This document shows, piece after piece, positions 1 to 12,651 of a DNA stretch of 64,000 nucleotides (positions within the stretch are counted from its first letter, which is position 1; each line of letters begins with the position of its first letter). A program made the translations under genes and the position numbers. Source of the DNA: Sphaerolaimus hirsutus (taxonomy: Eukaryota > Nematoda > Chromadorea > Monhysterida > Sphaerolaimidae); contig OZ038456.1 of assembly GCA_964036195.1 (NCBI GenBank), positions 25,769,792-25,833,791 of the forward strand, read 5' to 3'. Under the pieces are notes generated by a model, which saw nothing but the letters and a program-made list of their open reading frames with translations, was not told the origin of the DNA and made no database searches.

Positions 1-190
1 CCGGGGATGACTGTACAGCATTCCATGGCGCTGACGCCAACGCCAATTGCGCCATGGCGTGGCGCCTACTAATGGCGCCAGCGCCATGGCGCCATTCCGC
101 CACTATATAGCTAAAATTTTAGGGGGGGGGGCGGGGCTGAGCCCCCCCCCCTCGCCAGCCTCCGTAAACAAGCAGCCCCCCCCCGCTCAA
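1..190. repeat. GGCGCC-rich palindromic stretch and G/C homopolymers
   Basis: Positions 1-110 are dense in overlapping GGCGCC and GCGCCATGGCGC palindromes. From about 121 there are runs of G and C around GGGGCTGAGCCCC. The same palindrome-rich texture returns at 63450-64000 and in both LTRs of the giant element. It looks like the terminal part of a repeat family that continues beyond the window. No gene is visible. Confidence 0.5.
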
Positions 191-337
191 AAATCCTGGA
201 TACGTCCCTGAGAAAAAGGGTGTATAAAAAGTGACTGCACGCATAGTTATACAAGGAATATTGGCTACATAATAAACTGATCTGTGTCAACTCAAATTTC
301 GGCTTGTTGCCTGTCGCAGAGCAATATACCAAATTGG

Positions 338-1176
338 TCAACGATGGGTAAGTTCTCCAAAAAAAACACTTTCTGTGTTCTGAGTTTTTCAAAAATGAAT
401 ACCTGTGTTTTGAGTTTTTTTGTCAAAAAAACTTGAGTAACTCTGTTTTCATTTCTGTGTTTTTTGTTAAAACTCGAGTTTTTTTGAGTTTTTTTCTAAA
501 AAAACTCGAGTTTTTGTCCAAAAAAACTCGAGTTTTCCCCAAAAAATTTCTGATTTACAGCATTTTGATGTGGAAACAGTGGTTTTCTAATAAAATATTG
601 GTTCTGCACATGTTTTAACCCCACAAAACATATGTGTATTCATTCAAGTGTCGAAAAAGTCCATAAAAATGTCCTCAATGAGGACATCCACCCACATCAC
701 ACCACCAGCATCAACAAAATGCTCACAAACAACAATTTACACAGTACTCCCAAAAATTTTCAATGGATGTGCACTGTATGGAAGACTACAGAATTGATTT
801 GAACTACAACTATATTTAAACATGTCCACCAGGAGATGTGCATGCCATCTTTAATTTATTTTTTGTTCCATCATAAAATATGAATATTATGTACATATTT
901 ACATGCTATACATGCATATCTTATCGTGTTTACTTTAACTGAATTCATGTGCGTTCTGAAAATGTGTTCAACCACTTCGCTGAAAAAAACTCAAAAACTC
1001 AAAAAAACTTTTCTGTGTTTCCGTGTTTCTGTGTTTCTGTGTTCTCCAAAAAAAACTCATTTGAGTTTTGAGTTTTTCAAAATTTGTGAGTTTCCTTCCG
1101 TGTTTCTGTGTAAAACAAAAACACAGAAACTCAATGAGTTTCTGTGTTCAATTTCTGTGTTTTTTTCCATCGTTGA
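338..1176. mobile_element. AT-rich TIR element with TCAACGATGG ends
   Basis: The left end reads TCAACGATGG and the right end CCATCGTTGA, a perfect 10-bp terminal inverted repeat. The interior is mostly A/T with repeated AAAACTCGAGTTTT palindromes and phrases built from CTGTGTTTCTG. There is no coding content beyond simple-sequence frames. No convincing target-site duplication is seen, so the superfamily is unassigned. Confidence 0.5.
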
Positions 1177-1473
1177 TACCAATGCACGTGTTGTAAAATT
1201 TATGTTTCAACATTGCAGCATGTTCATTTGGGATCGCTCTACAGCACGTGAAGCCGAAATCTGAGTTGACACAGACCAGTTGACACCCGTGTGTCATCTA
1301 GTGTGTGGGCCGCCAATGTGTTAATATGCCAAACACATGAAGTAGACCATATTTGCTGTTTTGAAATATTTTTTGGTGATGAATTCTGGCAATGACAACT
1401 CAGAACTTGAAGATGATTCAACAATAGAATTAAAATACAAGATGCTTCATCAAGCGAGCAGCCATCGACATCC

Positions 1474-1627
1474 AGTGACATATTTAATTTTTACGTTTAC
1501 GTTTTTTTAACGTATTCCTTGGTATTTTTAAAATACCTTACGTATTAGTATTCATACTTTTAATTTGGAAAAGGTATTTACGTTTACATTTACGTTTTCC
1601 AAAAATACCAGTATTTTAACAACACTG
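1474..1627. mobile_element. Short degenerate TIR element related to the CAGAGTTGTT family
   Basis: It begins near CAGTGACATATT and ends AACAACACTG, with interior phrases such as TTTACGTTTACG shared with larger elements at 10055 and 45840. The ends only partly match and no target-site duplication is visible. It is therefore called as a decayed relative. Confidence 0.3.
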
Positions 1628-1702
1628 GTATTTTGTGAACACATTGACTGGTTTGAATTTTGGTGTAGGGATAGGTTCAGCTATGAGCAACGTACCATAA
1701 GG

Positions 1703-2966
1703 CAGAGTTGTTAAAATACTGTTATTTTTGGAAAGTGTAAGTGTAAGCATAAATACACTTTCCAAATTTTAAGCATGGATACTGTAAGTGTAAGGTATTT
1801 TTAAAATACCTAGGAAAGTGTGAGTGTAAATTTTTTTTAAGTGTGTGCTCTTGCTTTTGAAGATCAGACAACACCTTTTCTTTCACTTTTAGATAAATTT
1901 AATGATCATTTATATCCATTTTTTCATATTATCCTCATCAAACACAATAATCACAAAACAATACAACAATTCACTTTGTTCAACACCAGGTGTCTCGTAG
2001 GGTCAGGGGTATTCTAGATTTCGACCCTCCGGGGGGTTGTGATAGATAGCAAATCGCTCCTCCGGAGGGATAGATACCTGAAAAAATTTTCTGGGGAGGG
2101 GTTGGAAGGGTTTGGGGGGGGGTCGCGGGGGTTCAATATATAGGCATAGAAGGGAGGAAAAGGAGAAAAATCGCTGAAAGTAAGTGAAAAATGGCTTAAA
2201 ATGGGTATATAAGGACATATAGTACTAAAAATAGCTCAAAATAGGCAGTTAGATGCATGGGCTAGTGATTTTGGAGGTGAAAATCTATATATAGGTATGA
2301 AAAATAGCGATATTGAGTGAAAATTGGGGTATAGTTTCTCAAAAATCGCTCCAGATAGATAGATAGCTGGCTGATTTTGGGGGGGGGGGGGTTAGAGGAT
2401 AGTATCCCAAAATTTTGACTCGGGGATAGAAAGATAGCTGGGTGGTTTGGCGGCGGGGTACCCCACCCCCCCCCCCTTTCCTACCCCTGCGTAGGGTAAT
2501 TGGGGGTTACCCCCCCCCAAAACAAAAAGCTCCAGCTATCTATCCCAGAAGTTGCTCCGCTATCGATCCTGAGGCTCAGCTATCTCATCGGCATCACAAC
2601 ATCGTCGTCGGAATCCATCATCCGACCCAAAATCACCAACCTGACGCCACAAAAATACCCGAGAGACAATTTTACAAAACACCCATATTTTGACACAATT
2701 TATATTTATGTTGCTATTTTCAGTGAGCTATTGCACCGGTGCGGTTGTTTTTTGACACACATTCTGATTCAAGTTCTTTTTTGTAGTTTTACACTTTTTC
2801 AAAAGCTTAAAACTGGCCCATGTGAAATTCCTTTTACACTTTTATTACCTGGGAAAGTGTAAAAAAAGTGTAAGGGTATTTTATAAAAGTGTAAGTGTAA
2901 GCATAAATATAGATACCCATTTACCCGGGTATTTCGGGTAAGTGTAAATATACTTTCGCAACTCTG
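1703..2966. mobile_element. hAT-like element, CAGAGTTG termini, TSD CCATAAGG
   Basis: The left terminus is CAGAGTTGTTAAAATAC and the right terminus GCAACTCTG. Identical 8-bp direct repeats CCATAAGG flank it at 1695-1702 and 2967-2974. Eight-bp TSDs are typical of the hAT superfamily. The interior is A/T-rich with AGTGTAAG phrases and no transposase, so it is non-autonomous. A second element (2004-2489) is nested inside it. Confidence 0.75.
2004..2489. mobile_element. hAT-like MITE, CAGGGGTATTC termini, TSD CGTAGGGT
   Basis: It starts CAGGGGTATTCTAGAT and ends CTACCCCTG. It is flanked by perfect 8-bp repeats CGTAGGGT at 1996-2003 and 2490-2497. The interior has multiple GATAGATAG / CTATCTATC phrases and C/G runs. 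Relatives lie at 12169-12436, 20975-21494 and 28940-29344, each with an 8-bp TSD, so the family boundaries are well supported. Confidence 0.8.
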
Positions 2967-3099
2967 CCATAAGGCACTTTACGAGTTGCTGTGTTGAACA
3001 GCATCTGACAAAAGACACTTCATGATGTCTTGCACATATTTTGTTTTGTTCTGATTTTTCATGACTTTCTACTGGGACTGGGTGGTAAATTTTACATTA

Positions 3100-3723
3100 T
3101 TGAGGCGTCTAATTCTAAAAGTTGACGAGTCCACAAAATGTGATTTCGAGTAAATCGCATTTTAAGATTCCGATTCAATTCATGGTCTAGGCTGCGTGTC
3201 CAATTTTGCTCGCTCATGCCTACCATTAAGTTCCAAATGTTGACAATAAAGTGTCAAATTTTTTGCCCCCGCTCTCAACGTATAGGTCAAAAATGGGGTG
3301 TCCATAAAACTCCATTCAGACAATACAAAACGGTTTTGGGGAGGGAAGTGGACTCGTCAACTTGTTGCACCCAAGAAAATTTTTGTTCCCAGGGAGGCCG
3401 AGGCTGCATTATGGGCAATTTCTGGACTTATCGACTTTTAGAGGTGGGTGTCCACCGTGGACTTGACCCGTTTCTTGCGTTTTTCCCAACATAAGAAGAC
3501 GCGGAGGATGGACTTGTGGACTTCTTGCCCAAATTTTTTGCATTTGTTAACAAAAATGTCAAAATTGGCACTATGCCATATGGGCATGTATGATGTGAGG
3601 TCAAAAAATTAATGGAAAAAGTGAAAAATGTGCGGGAGTAGTGAAAAGTGAATGACGTTTCCGGGCCTAATTCAAAAAAAATCATCTTTTGGACTTGTCG
3701 ACTTTTAGAATTAGATGCCTCAA
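3100..3723. mobile_element. PIF/Harbinger-like MITE with 34-bp TIRs and TTA duplication
   Basis: The first 34 bases (TTGAGGCGTCTAATTC...) and the reverse complement of the last 34 agree at about 31 positions. The element is flanked by TTA at 3097-3099 and 3724-3726. A 3-bp TWA duplication with long TIRs fits PIF/Harbinger. There is no transposase, and the internal frames are unremarkable. Confidence 0.6.
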
Positions 3724-4740
3724 TTACAGTAACTCTTTTTACTTTTTATGTAACATTATATATCGCTTTGTGTCTGGTGTTTTTAAAACTTTTTATGCAT
3801 TGATTATTTGTCCTATTCACCTGAATAACAATTTTCTTCTGGTGAAATTAGAGTGTGTGGGCGCAATATACACTACCGTGCAGAATAGATGGGACTTTTT
3901 CCAATAGAGAAATGGGAGGCCGTGGGTCCAAGACACTTTTGTCGCATCCCAGTGACTGTCTCTAGCCCAATTTTGATGCCATTCAAGTATGTTGGGATTT
4001 GAGGTTGGGGCTACTGTGAAAAAATTTGTTTGCTTGAATAATCCCCCAGGCCAGAGATAATGGGGGTCCATAAAAAGGTGGTCGATGAAAATAATAAAAA
4101 TGGCTGATTTGGATGATTGAGTTTGAAGTTTTATAACTCAATCATTTCGGGGCCGTTTTGGATTGTTCAACACTTAAAATGATCAGTTCGATCTGTAAAT
4201 ACCATTTTTGAGATCGGATTAGTGAAGTCTAATTTCAGTATGCTTATTCGACCCATTTTTTCAGCATGTAAAATATATTTTTCTGAATGTGCTATCATAT
4301 ACTTTACACAAGCAGAATTCATCTGGCCCAAAAATCACTTCCATATCTCTTTCCAATCAAAAGTTACAGCATTCCAAAGTCATCACTGGTGTCTAAATTC
4401 CTTATGCTTACATGGAAAAAATTTTCACATGCTATCATATACTTATGACACACATGATAACTAAGCCAAATAATTATTTCATTATATCTTCCCTATCAAA
4501 AGTTATAGCACTTCAAACTTTCTTCCATACAAAATACTTGCACAGTACATGACGGTTGGGCCAACTGTTCTCCCCAATAGAACAAAGCCAAGGCCTCAAA
4601 TTTACGCACCAAATAGCCCCACTGACTAGTGTGCCTACCTCCATTTCCAAGTGGCTGGCAATGGATGCAAAACTGTGGCTAAAATAAATACTGTGGCTAA
4701 TAGATCCAGATCGCGTTGACATTGAAAATCCAACTGTTTC
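3724..4740. other. Unannotated A/T-rich interval
   Basis: I see no gene, RNA or complete mobile element here. Two inverted phrases near 4130 (GAAGTTTTATAACTCAATC) and 4495 (CAAAAGTTATAGCACTTC) hint at a decayed inverted-repeat element of about 380 bp, but no clear ends or duplication can be placed. Confidence 0.4.
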
Positions 4741-4743
4741 CAC

Positions 4744-6507
4744 ATGTACAAAATCCACATGTTCAATACAACTGCTACCACGGACGAGAAACGTTGCCAT
4801 TTAATGCTGTTCAATCCGACAGACACACCTGTTTTTCTACCAGAACATCACCATCTGGCCGATTGCACTGTTTTACACAAAAATCATTTGTTCAAACCTG
4901 GAACTCATTTTCATCGATCATTTATGAGCAGTTCAGAGGCAGTAGGATTGAAAGCAGTTCAAATGCCGTCACCGCCTATTACCAATCATGATAAAGAAGC
5001 AGTGAAAACTGAAGTTTTAACGACGGAACAACGTGTGGCTTTTTTTTCTAGATAACCTACCCAAACAGAATAGATTGGCACTGTCGCCAGACCAAAATGA
5101 CAAGTTCATCCGACTGCTGGCAGACTTTCATGACATATTCTCATGCCATGATTATGATGTCGGCTGCACCCCATTAGTTTCACACAACATAATTACAGAC
5201 CCTCAACATCCTCCAATCAAACAGGCGCCCAGGTATGAAGCCCCACACAGGCGAGAATTCATACACAAATCCATTGAATCAATGTTGCGCGAGAAAATCA
5301 TTGAGTACTCTGACGGGCCCTGGGCATCACCAATCACTATTGCCCCAAAAGGGACTAATGATTTCTGGTTTTGCATGGATTTTAAAATGGTTAATCTGAT
5401 TACTAAAATAGATAGCTACCCCCTACCACGTATTGGTGAAATCTTGGCTGAGTTTGCAGGCAGAAAAATATTTTCAGCTATAGATATCAGACGCGGCTAT
5501 TATAACATCCCTCTTGCTAAAGAGGATTCTAGGGGAAAAACGTCATTTGTCTGTAGTCTAGGACAGTGTAGATATACAAGGCTCCTGTTCGGTACCTGCA
5601 ACGCAGGTGCGACTTTCATGTGTCTCATGAACCTAATTCTCATGCATTTGAACGAGGATCTAACACGCGCATGGGTGCGCGCCTATATTGACGATGTCCT
5701 GGTGTGCAGCGACGATGTGGATGAACATTTAGTACACTTAGAACATCTGTTTTCACGCCTACAATGGGCCAATCTCAAAATGCAGCCCAAAAATGCAATC
5801 TATTTGCCACAACATTGAAATATCTCAGCCACCAAATAAGTGCGGAAGGGATCACGCCGGCGCCGCCCAGGGTTGCTGCAATGCTTGAACTTCCAAAAGT
5901 TCATACTAAACAAAATTTGAGACGTTTCTTGGGGAAGTGCGTTTATTATTCTCACTTCATCCCTAACTATAGCTGGATAGCGGCACCACTTTATTCTGTA
6001 CTTAAAGGGAAAGTTTTGAAACATGGAGAACAGCCCTTCAAGTGGACAGAATGCATGCTAGATTCTTGGTCAACTTTAAAACATTGCTTGTCTACCTCAC
6101 CAGTTCTCATTCACCCTGTCCGAGATGGGAGGCTGTTCTATCTAGAAACTGATGCTAGTGCACAGGGATTGGGAACTGTTTTGTCACAGTACAGTGACAA
6201 CAATAAACTTCACCCTATTTCATTCATTTCCAAGCGCCTGACTCACCCCCATAAGACTTTCTCTGCGGCTGACCTAGAAAGCCTGTGCATAGCCTGGGCC
6301 ATAAGGCGGCTAGCTGATTTTGTTGGGGGCCAAAATTTCATTGTGATAACAGATAATTCTGGAATAGAACAAGCCCTCAAATCGCCAGCCCATTCTAAAT
6401 TGGAACGTTGGTCTGTCTACATAGGTGGGAAAGTGTCCAAGTTCATTCACAGGGCCGGAAAATTCAACCAAGTGGCATTCAACCAAGTATTGTTTATTAC
6501 ATTTTGA
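4744..6507 (+). pseudogene. Ty3/gypsy pol remnant: linker, reverse transcriptase, RNase H
   Basis: Three consecutive frames give one gypsy pol segment. 4744-5050 is the protease-RT linker; 5050-5816 is reverse transcriptase with the catalytic motif AYIDDV near 5680; 5764-6480 is the end of RT and RNase H (ETDAS, VITDNSG). The frame changes in the T run at about 5040 and again near 5790, so the gene is broken. Homology stops at the end of RNase H (FIHRAGKFNQVA), and protease, gag, integrase and LTRs are absent. The protein is clearly the same lineage as the minus-strand element at 18351-26505, sharing linker phrases such as LFNP and the RT sequence. It is a dead, 5'- and 3'-truncated copy. Confidence 0.88.
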
Positions 6508-6527
6508 TAACCCTGGCACCTGCTGAC

Positions 6528-7515
6528 ATTCCTACAACGAGTGCCCATGACCCTGTGGTAGGGGCATCTGCCGCTGCTGCAGCCGTGGCTGGAAATTTTG
6601 ATACGGCATATTTGCAGACACGGGAAATTTCTAAAGGGTACTTTGCTGAAAAACTTGTCAAATTGCTATTGTGTTGCTATTTTTTCCTAAAATTGCTGTC
6701 AAATACAGCTTCAACTCGAACCTCACTTGTTTGGGAGAAAAGTACCAGACACTACACGCTAGCTATGACGCTGTCCAAGAGGCAGCCGACGAACGACACA
6801 GAACTGTCGTTGGCTACAAAGTTGGGGCACGTTTAGGATTCTTTGCTAAAGTGTGCAATACAATCTTTACCAGTCGATTTGAATCCATAACATTCCTACT
6901 TTGCAGCTTGAATGTGACTGCCTCATGCAACTCTGTGACGGACAGGCCACAGCCCTCGCGGACGTCACACACCGCCTAGAAAATGCGCAGCGTAAACCGG
7001 AACAAACTGACGCGGCCACTCAGACAGAGACAACGCTATTTCCGAGCCGCCAACTGGTAAATCTCAATGAACAAAACGTGTTGTACTGTCGTGCTGAGTA
7101 CAATGTGGAAGCGGTTCCGCATGTGCTCATGCAAGTCAACTTTGTTGAGATACGTAGGACACATTTTGGAATCATGTCACCCAAACTTCTTGGTGCGCGT
7201 GCCACGCGTTTCGGGACATCGGCACAAGAACAAAATGTTTGCAATACTATGCTAATTTAATACACTTTATGCAATTTCGAGGCTATTAAACATTTTGAAA
7301 TATTTCATTCTAAGATCGTCACACCACGCTCCGCCGCAAGGGAACCGTATGCGTACCAACATGACCAGATACGTGATCAGAGGCGCCAGGATCACCGTAA
7401 TCGTCGTTCTCATCCTAATACCGTGTACAGTAATACGGCTTTTCACGTAAGCCGCCATCCTTACCGCTGCCCGCGCCGCCATAGCCGCTCGCGTAGCCAC
7501 TCACCGGCCCGCTAA
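6528..7515 (+). CDS. Last exons of a spliced gene ending in an Arg/Ser-rich tail
   Basis: Four exons join in phase: about 6528-6637 (Ala-rich, ends phase 2), 6709-6820, 6907-7056 and 7315-7515. Introns of 71, 86 and 258 nt have GT..AG ends: AAAGG/GTACTT, ATACAG/C, TACAAA/GTTGGG, TTGCAG/C, AACTG/GTAAAT and TCTAAG/A. The joined product ends in a helical, coiled-coil-like stretch, a TQTE-type motif and an Arg/Ser/His-rich C-terminus finishing RHSRSRSHSPAR before a TAA. Known RS tails mediate protein-RNA or splicing contacts; that role here is only inference. The first exon boundary is uncertain, and the gene starts where the gypsy remnant ends, so the 5' part is lost or lies further left. I do not recognise the family. 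The agreement of all phases is the main support. Confidence 0.5.
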
Positions 7516-9664
7516 AAAATTCAAAATCCAAATGGAATTCAAAATTCAAAATCGAAATTTAAATCAACATAAAAAATGATTAATCAAAATTTGTCTAAAA
7601 TTTTTCAAACAAATTATTAATAACTATGATCTGTCCGATTTGTCTAAAAAAAAATCTAATGTCTAAAATGTTTGGGAGAGGGAAATTTTGAGTTCAAGTT
7701 GTTGTTGAAGTTTTCTGATGTTTTTTGCCCTCTTTTGAAAGGTTTGGAGAGTGATAATGTTGGATCCTTGATGTGTGTAAACTGGTGGCACATTTAAATG
7801 AGAAATCAGGTACCTCATTTTTCATAACAATCTCACAGGAAAACGTGCAGCCCAATATGGCTACCATTTGTTGTTGGGGTGCCCACAACATTTGCCTACA
7901 TATATGCCAAGTGGCACCCCATGGCACCCCCCTGTTCTGCTGCTACAGATCGATGAAGATTTTTTGCCATTTTTTTCAGGAAAATATAAATGAGAATTTT
8001 CAAAAAACCACCCAAAATATAGCTGTGGTGGAGTGTGCAGCCATTTTTTGGTGTGGTGACAACACAAGTGATGAATACACTTGTGTTGGTGCTTTTTCAA
8101 AAAATTAAAAGTCCTTGTGGCTTGCCCAAAGCCATCTTTTGACCCACTGGTAATTAGGGGGTATATTTTGACCCCCTGCCCACTCCCCCACACAAAAATT
8201 ACCCCCAATATACAGACATGTGCCACGGAGCCATGTCAACAATGATTTTAAACTTTGTAATTACCTAAATTGTGGTTGTGATTAAAAAACTGTGATTTTT
8301 GATTTTCTGGACATGACCTCTTTATTTGTCTGGCCCACTCACACTAGATATAGGGCCCACACATATTGGTCCCTACAGGTTTTTATCAGATAATTAGTGC
8401 CCACATTGAATAGGCACAAGTATTTGGTGATTTGCATCACGACACTGCAGGTGCTGGACACGCTGTCACGCGAGTGACCTCTTTACACAGGGCTGTTTTT
8501 ATCATTCGCTATAAAAAATACTTAAGTGCAAAAACGGGGCCCAGGAGCAGCCATATGTTGCCCCTGACACTGAGCGAGCCAAATCTGGCCCCCATGTGCT
8601 CCATGAATAGCTTGGGATAGTGGATTGTCCACTTTTTCAAACCTATGTTTTTCTCAAAAAATTTTTTTGGATTTGATCAACAACGCCATCATTGTGTGGG
8701 GCTTCTGGGGGTTCTGAGGGGGTAGAAAAGTTAAACATACTTACAAGCTACCAATGTTAAAAAAACTTTTTGGTCTCAAATGTCCAGAAAAAAAGATATT
8801 AAAAATATAAATTTCTTCAGGAACAAAAATTTGTATGAATTCTCATTTATATTTTCCAGAAAAAATGTGGAAATTTTTTTTTTTCTGCAGCAAGGGTGGC
8901 CTGAGGGGGGTGTCCCCTAGGGTATATATAGTAAATACTTGGGGGCACCCTCACACAAGATGAGAGCCTAACAGGTTGCATGTGGGATTTGTAAAATACA
9001 ATAAAGTGATTTTCTCATTTATATTTTCCACCAGTTTAGTTGATGCAGTTCCTTTATTGTGATTATTTAGTTCAGTGTTATGACATAAAACGGGATTGGT
9101 TGGATCGATAGTGAATAAACAGTTGCCCGAAATCCCGTCGCCTTCTGTATATCCAAAAATACCACAGTTCCCCATTTGCACTACCACATTCTGATCTAGC
9201 TTAAAAATTCCCTGCTGATCACAGAGTTTTGCAACACAGTGTGGCAGTCACCATATTAAAAATTTTGTTTGAAAATGAATATAGGCATTGAATACAAACT
9301 TTAAAATAAGAAACTGGGCAGCTATTGCCCAAAACAAGCAGAGTCCCAACTATTCTGAAACACAAACAAAGTGAGTGCATTATGCTACTGCACTGAGAAT
9401 ATATGCACATACAAACTTGAGGGCTGGCCATCCTGGGCATCTGGTTGGGGCACATGCTTACAAAACATACACTGACACAATATGCTGAATAGCTGTATTT
9501 TCCACAACCGAGCACCAGGCGAACATTTCAATCTGCAGAAAATTCATATGCACGTATTTATTTCATAACTACAAAATCGGTTCAACAAATGTAGTATTCA
9601 AGGCAGAAACATCAAGCTCGAAAACAAAACAAGTGAATGTATTTTGGAGAATTTTCTCATTGGT
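7516..9664. repeat. Non-coding interval with an inverted repeat (7905-8010 / 8825-8930)
   Basis: About 100 bases near 7905-8010, including GGAAAATATAAATGAGAATT, recur in reverse complement near 8825-8930. The pair may bound a decayed foldback or TIR element of about 1 kb. The core TCTCATTTATATTTTCC recurs once more near 9014. Short frames cross the region but show no domain or composition bias. No RNA gene is visible. Confidence 0.4.
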
Positions 9665-10054
9665 ACAATTTTGAGTTGACAAGCGCAACTCGCCATACGC
9701 TTCCTGGGGCCAGTTCCAGTGAGTAACACATTTGATACATTTCTAGTTACATTTCACATGACATTTTACAAGATTGACCCCAGCAAACAATGTGGGCACA
9801 AAATTCAATCAAGCGCATATTTACTCAGCGGACCGCGCATGTTAAGCGATTTTCTTAAAGAAAAAAATTATTATGACGTCATCTTTAAGAATAAAATTAT
9901 AGTGTTCAAACAATTGAAAAAAGTTAAATGCGCGAAAATGCGTTTTTCTATTATAAATTTAATTATATTTTTTGCGTGAGTGGGTATTTATTGATTAGTG
10001 CTACTCTGGCATGTTATTGGTGAAGTGGCATGTGAAGTGCGCCGTCCGCAGAGT

Positions 10055-10557
10055 CATAGTTGTTAAAACGTATTTACTTTTACTCGATAAATACGTATAC
10101 TCAAGTACAGAGTAAATACGTTTACGTTTCCTCCAAAAAAAGTTCCTGTACTCGCATTTACGTATACTTTTTAAAGGTATTCGAGTAAAGAAAACGTATT
10201 TCTGGTAAGTATTTTTATCGACTTTTTGAAGGAATAGAAGGGAAAACGGGAGAGAATATGCTAAAAATAGGAGAAAATAGTCGGAAATGTGTCTACACGC
10301 ACATATGTACCCGAAAATTTCTTAAAGCGGTTCAAAAGTTATGCAAATTGGTGATTTTGAGTGAAACATGGGGTAACATTTCTCAAAAATACTCACGTTT
10401 ACGTTTTCTAGGAGCAAAAGTACGTTTACTCTCATTTACTTGTGAGTAAAAGAAAAAAAATTTACTTTACTTTTTCTGTACTCAGGGGGTGAGTAAAAAT
10501 CAAATACTTTACGTTTGCATATACTTTGAAAAAAGTTCGGTACTTTTAAAAACTCTG
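10055..10557. mobile_element. hAT-like MITE of the CAGAGTTGTT family, TSD CGCAGAGT/CGCGGAGT
   Basis: The ends are CATAGTTGTTAAAACG and TTTTAAAAACTCTG. The flanks are CGCAGAGT (10047-10054) and CGCGGAGT (10558-10565), 7 of 8 identical. The interior is built of TTTACGTTTACTC phrases. The mirrored copy at 30993-31491 has a perfect TSD, so the insertion predates the inverted duplication. Confidence 0.75.
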
Positions 10558-10640
10558 CGCGGAGTGTACATATTTACGTATGTAATTAAAGCAGATATGA
10601 GCAATCGACGGGCAGAACAAACAGAACTCTACACGGCTGC

Positions 10641-11299
10641 TAGGGTTGGAAAAAACGTTTTTTTTACTTGATTTTTTTTAAACGTTTTTTTAAAAAACAA
10701 CGTTTTTTATAAAAATAAAAAACGTTTTTTTTAAATCTCCCAGATATGGATTTGTGTCAACATATATAGGTATATCAGACAAGTGGCAATACTCTGTGAT
10801 GTTGTATATGCCCATATAATGGCTGTGGAGCCATGGGATAGCATTATAAGTGGTGATTTGTGTCAAAAATATCTATTTTTTGTCGACATATTCGTATATC
10901 GTCTTATACGTAGTCAAATGTTTGTGACTTCCAAGTGAAGTTTGGCATGGAATAGTGATCAAACAAGGTTATAAAATGAGGTTGTTACTTTGGGAGTGAT
11001 GTTACACACTGTGGACGTACATGGAAGCACATTACCTCAATATTATATACTACAGCAACATATGACGGCTTATTTACCCATGGTAGCACATAGAAATTAA
11101 TGCTTTGATACTAAAAATGCCACAAAACCAATGAAAACAACCACCAATGTATATTTGTGTGTGAAATTGCACACAAAATTTTTGCAAAATACCTAGTGTG
11201 CTTAGCACTAAAAAATTCCGGCCGTTGGACGCCATGTTTTTAAAATAAAAAAACGTTGTTTTACAACAAAAACCTTCAAAAAAACATCGGCCAACCCTA
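10641..11299. mobile_element. hAT-like MITE, TAGGGTTGG termini, AACGTTTTTT-rich
   Basis: It starts TAGGGTTGGAAAAAACG and ends CGGCCAACCCTA. The flanking 8-mers ACGGCTGC and ACAGATGC match at 6 positions. The mirror copy at 30251-30909 has a perfect 8-bp TSD. The subterminal regions carry AAAACGTTTTTT repeats. There is no coding content. Confidence 0.65.
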
Positions 11300-11309
11300 A
11301 CAGATGCAC

Positions 11310-12160
11310 GAACAAACGATGTCAACTGAATCATTCAAAACGATAGGTCGAACAAAACCAAAAAAATTAACCTGACCGAACGTAACAAATCCCAATATGC
11401 TGGAGCTTGAAATGGCAAATTACAAGACTACAGATTTTGATGCATGATGAGAGAACTCAACTTGAAGCAGGTGCCACTCCCAGACCATGTAAAATGTCAT
11501 GTGTCACGCAAAAATATAAAAATCGCATTAAAAAATAACGATACGGGACTTGGCAGACAGCCAAAATTTTGAAATCGTTCTATAAACAGGTTGAAAACAG
11601 CCAAAATATACTAATAATAGGGGTATAGTCATTTATTAAGATGAAAATACCAATTACGAAGCTGAAACGACTACTTACACAACTAGAAAATTGGACACCG
11701 GTCAAGTCTAAATACCGCATCAACCCAATGGAATTCATACCCGAAAAAGTGTTCGTTCTTGATCTATACAATACGATCAAACTCCTACTGAATCATTTTC
11801 TCTCCGATATCATCCTTTTATTTTTTCAATTTGTGAAGTTTGGCCGGCTGCCAAGTCCTGTATCATTATTTTATTTTTTGTGATTTTTATATTGTTACAT
11901 GACACATTACACTTGCAGGGTCTTTGACACTTTACAGGGTCTTTTACAGGATGTGGGAGAGTTCCCAATGGCAAAATGACTGAATTAAAACGATACAAAA
12001 TTATGACCAAAGAGTATGACTACTTTCTATGGTAAACTGGCGTTCACAAACTGGCGTTGAAATCCCCGCAAACCATCGCCCAATCATTTGAAAGTTCAAT
12101 CCATCCCATTTGCCATCTTGTGGATTTTTTTATGGAAATAGCTGGAAATACAGTTTTGTA
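11310..12160. other. Arm sequence without recognisable gene
   Basis: This stretch is conserved in mirror image at about 29350-30240. Short frames exist on both strands (for example near 11641-11883) but differ between arms by frameshifts, and no domain is visible. It is called non-coding duplicated sequence. Confidence 0.45.
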
Positions 12161-12168
12161 CTCATCAA

Positions 12169-12436
12169 CAGGGGTATTCTAGATTTTGACCCTCTGGGGG
12201 TTGGATGGATAGCAAATCGTTGATAGATAGCTGTTGATAAATAGGTTGGATAGATAGCTGATAAATATTCTTGGGGGAGGGGGTTGAGATGGTTCAATAT
12301 AATTAAAGGGTTGTATAAGGCTGGAGATTTTGAGCAAAAATTGAGGGGTGTTCAAGGAACAGTAGCCCAAAAATTTGCCTCCAGGATAGATATAAGCTGG
12401 GTAATTTGGTGGTAACACCCCCCTTTCCCACCCCTG
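12169..12436. mobile_element. hAT-like MITE, CAGGGGTATTC family, TSD CTCATCAA/CTCATCAG
   Basis: The termini are CAGGGGTATTCTAG and CCCACCCCTG. The flanks CTCATCAA (12161-12168) and CTCATCAG (12437-12444) match at 7 of 8. The interior has GATAGATAGC phrases. It mirrors 28940-29344 in the other arm. Confidence 0.75.
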
Positions 12437-12651
12437 CTCATCAGTGAAAAACATATAAATGAATGCAACATGTCCTTTGCAAACGCCTACCAACATCTGA
12501 TGTTTATGATTATGAGGCCTCCACATTTCAAAATAAATAGTTGATAATTCAAAAAGTTCACATGGAGAAATATAACTTTGTTTTATTTCCAATTCTATGA
12601 GAGCAACGCATGTGTAGCGGCCTTGCAGGCTGTTTATCCGAAAGTCTGGGG

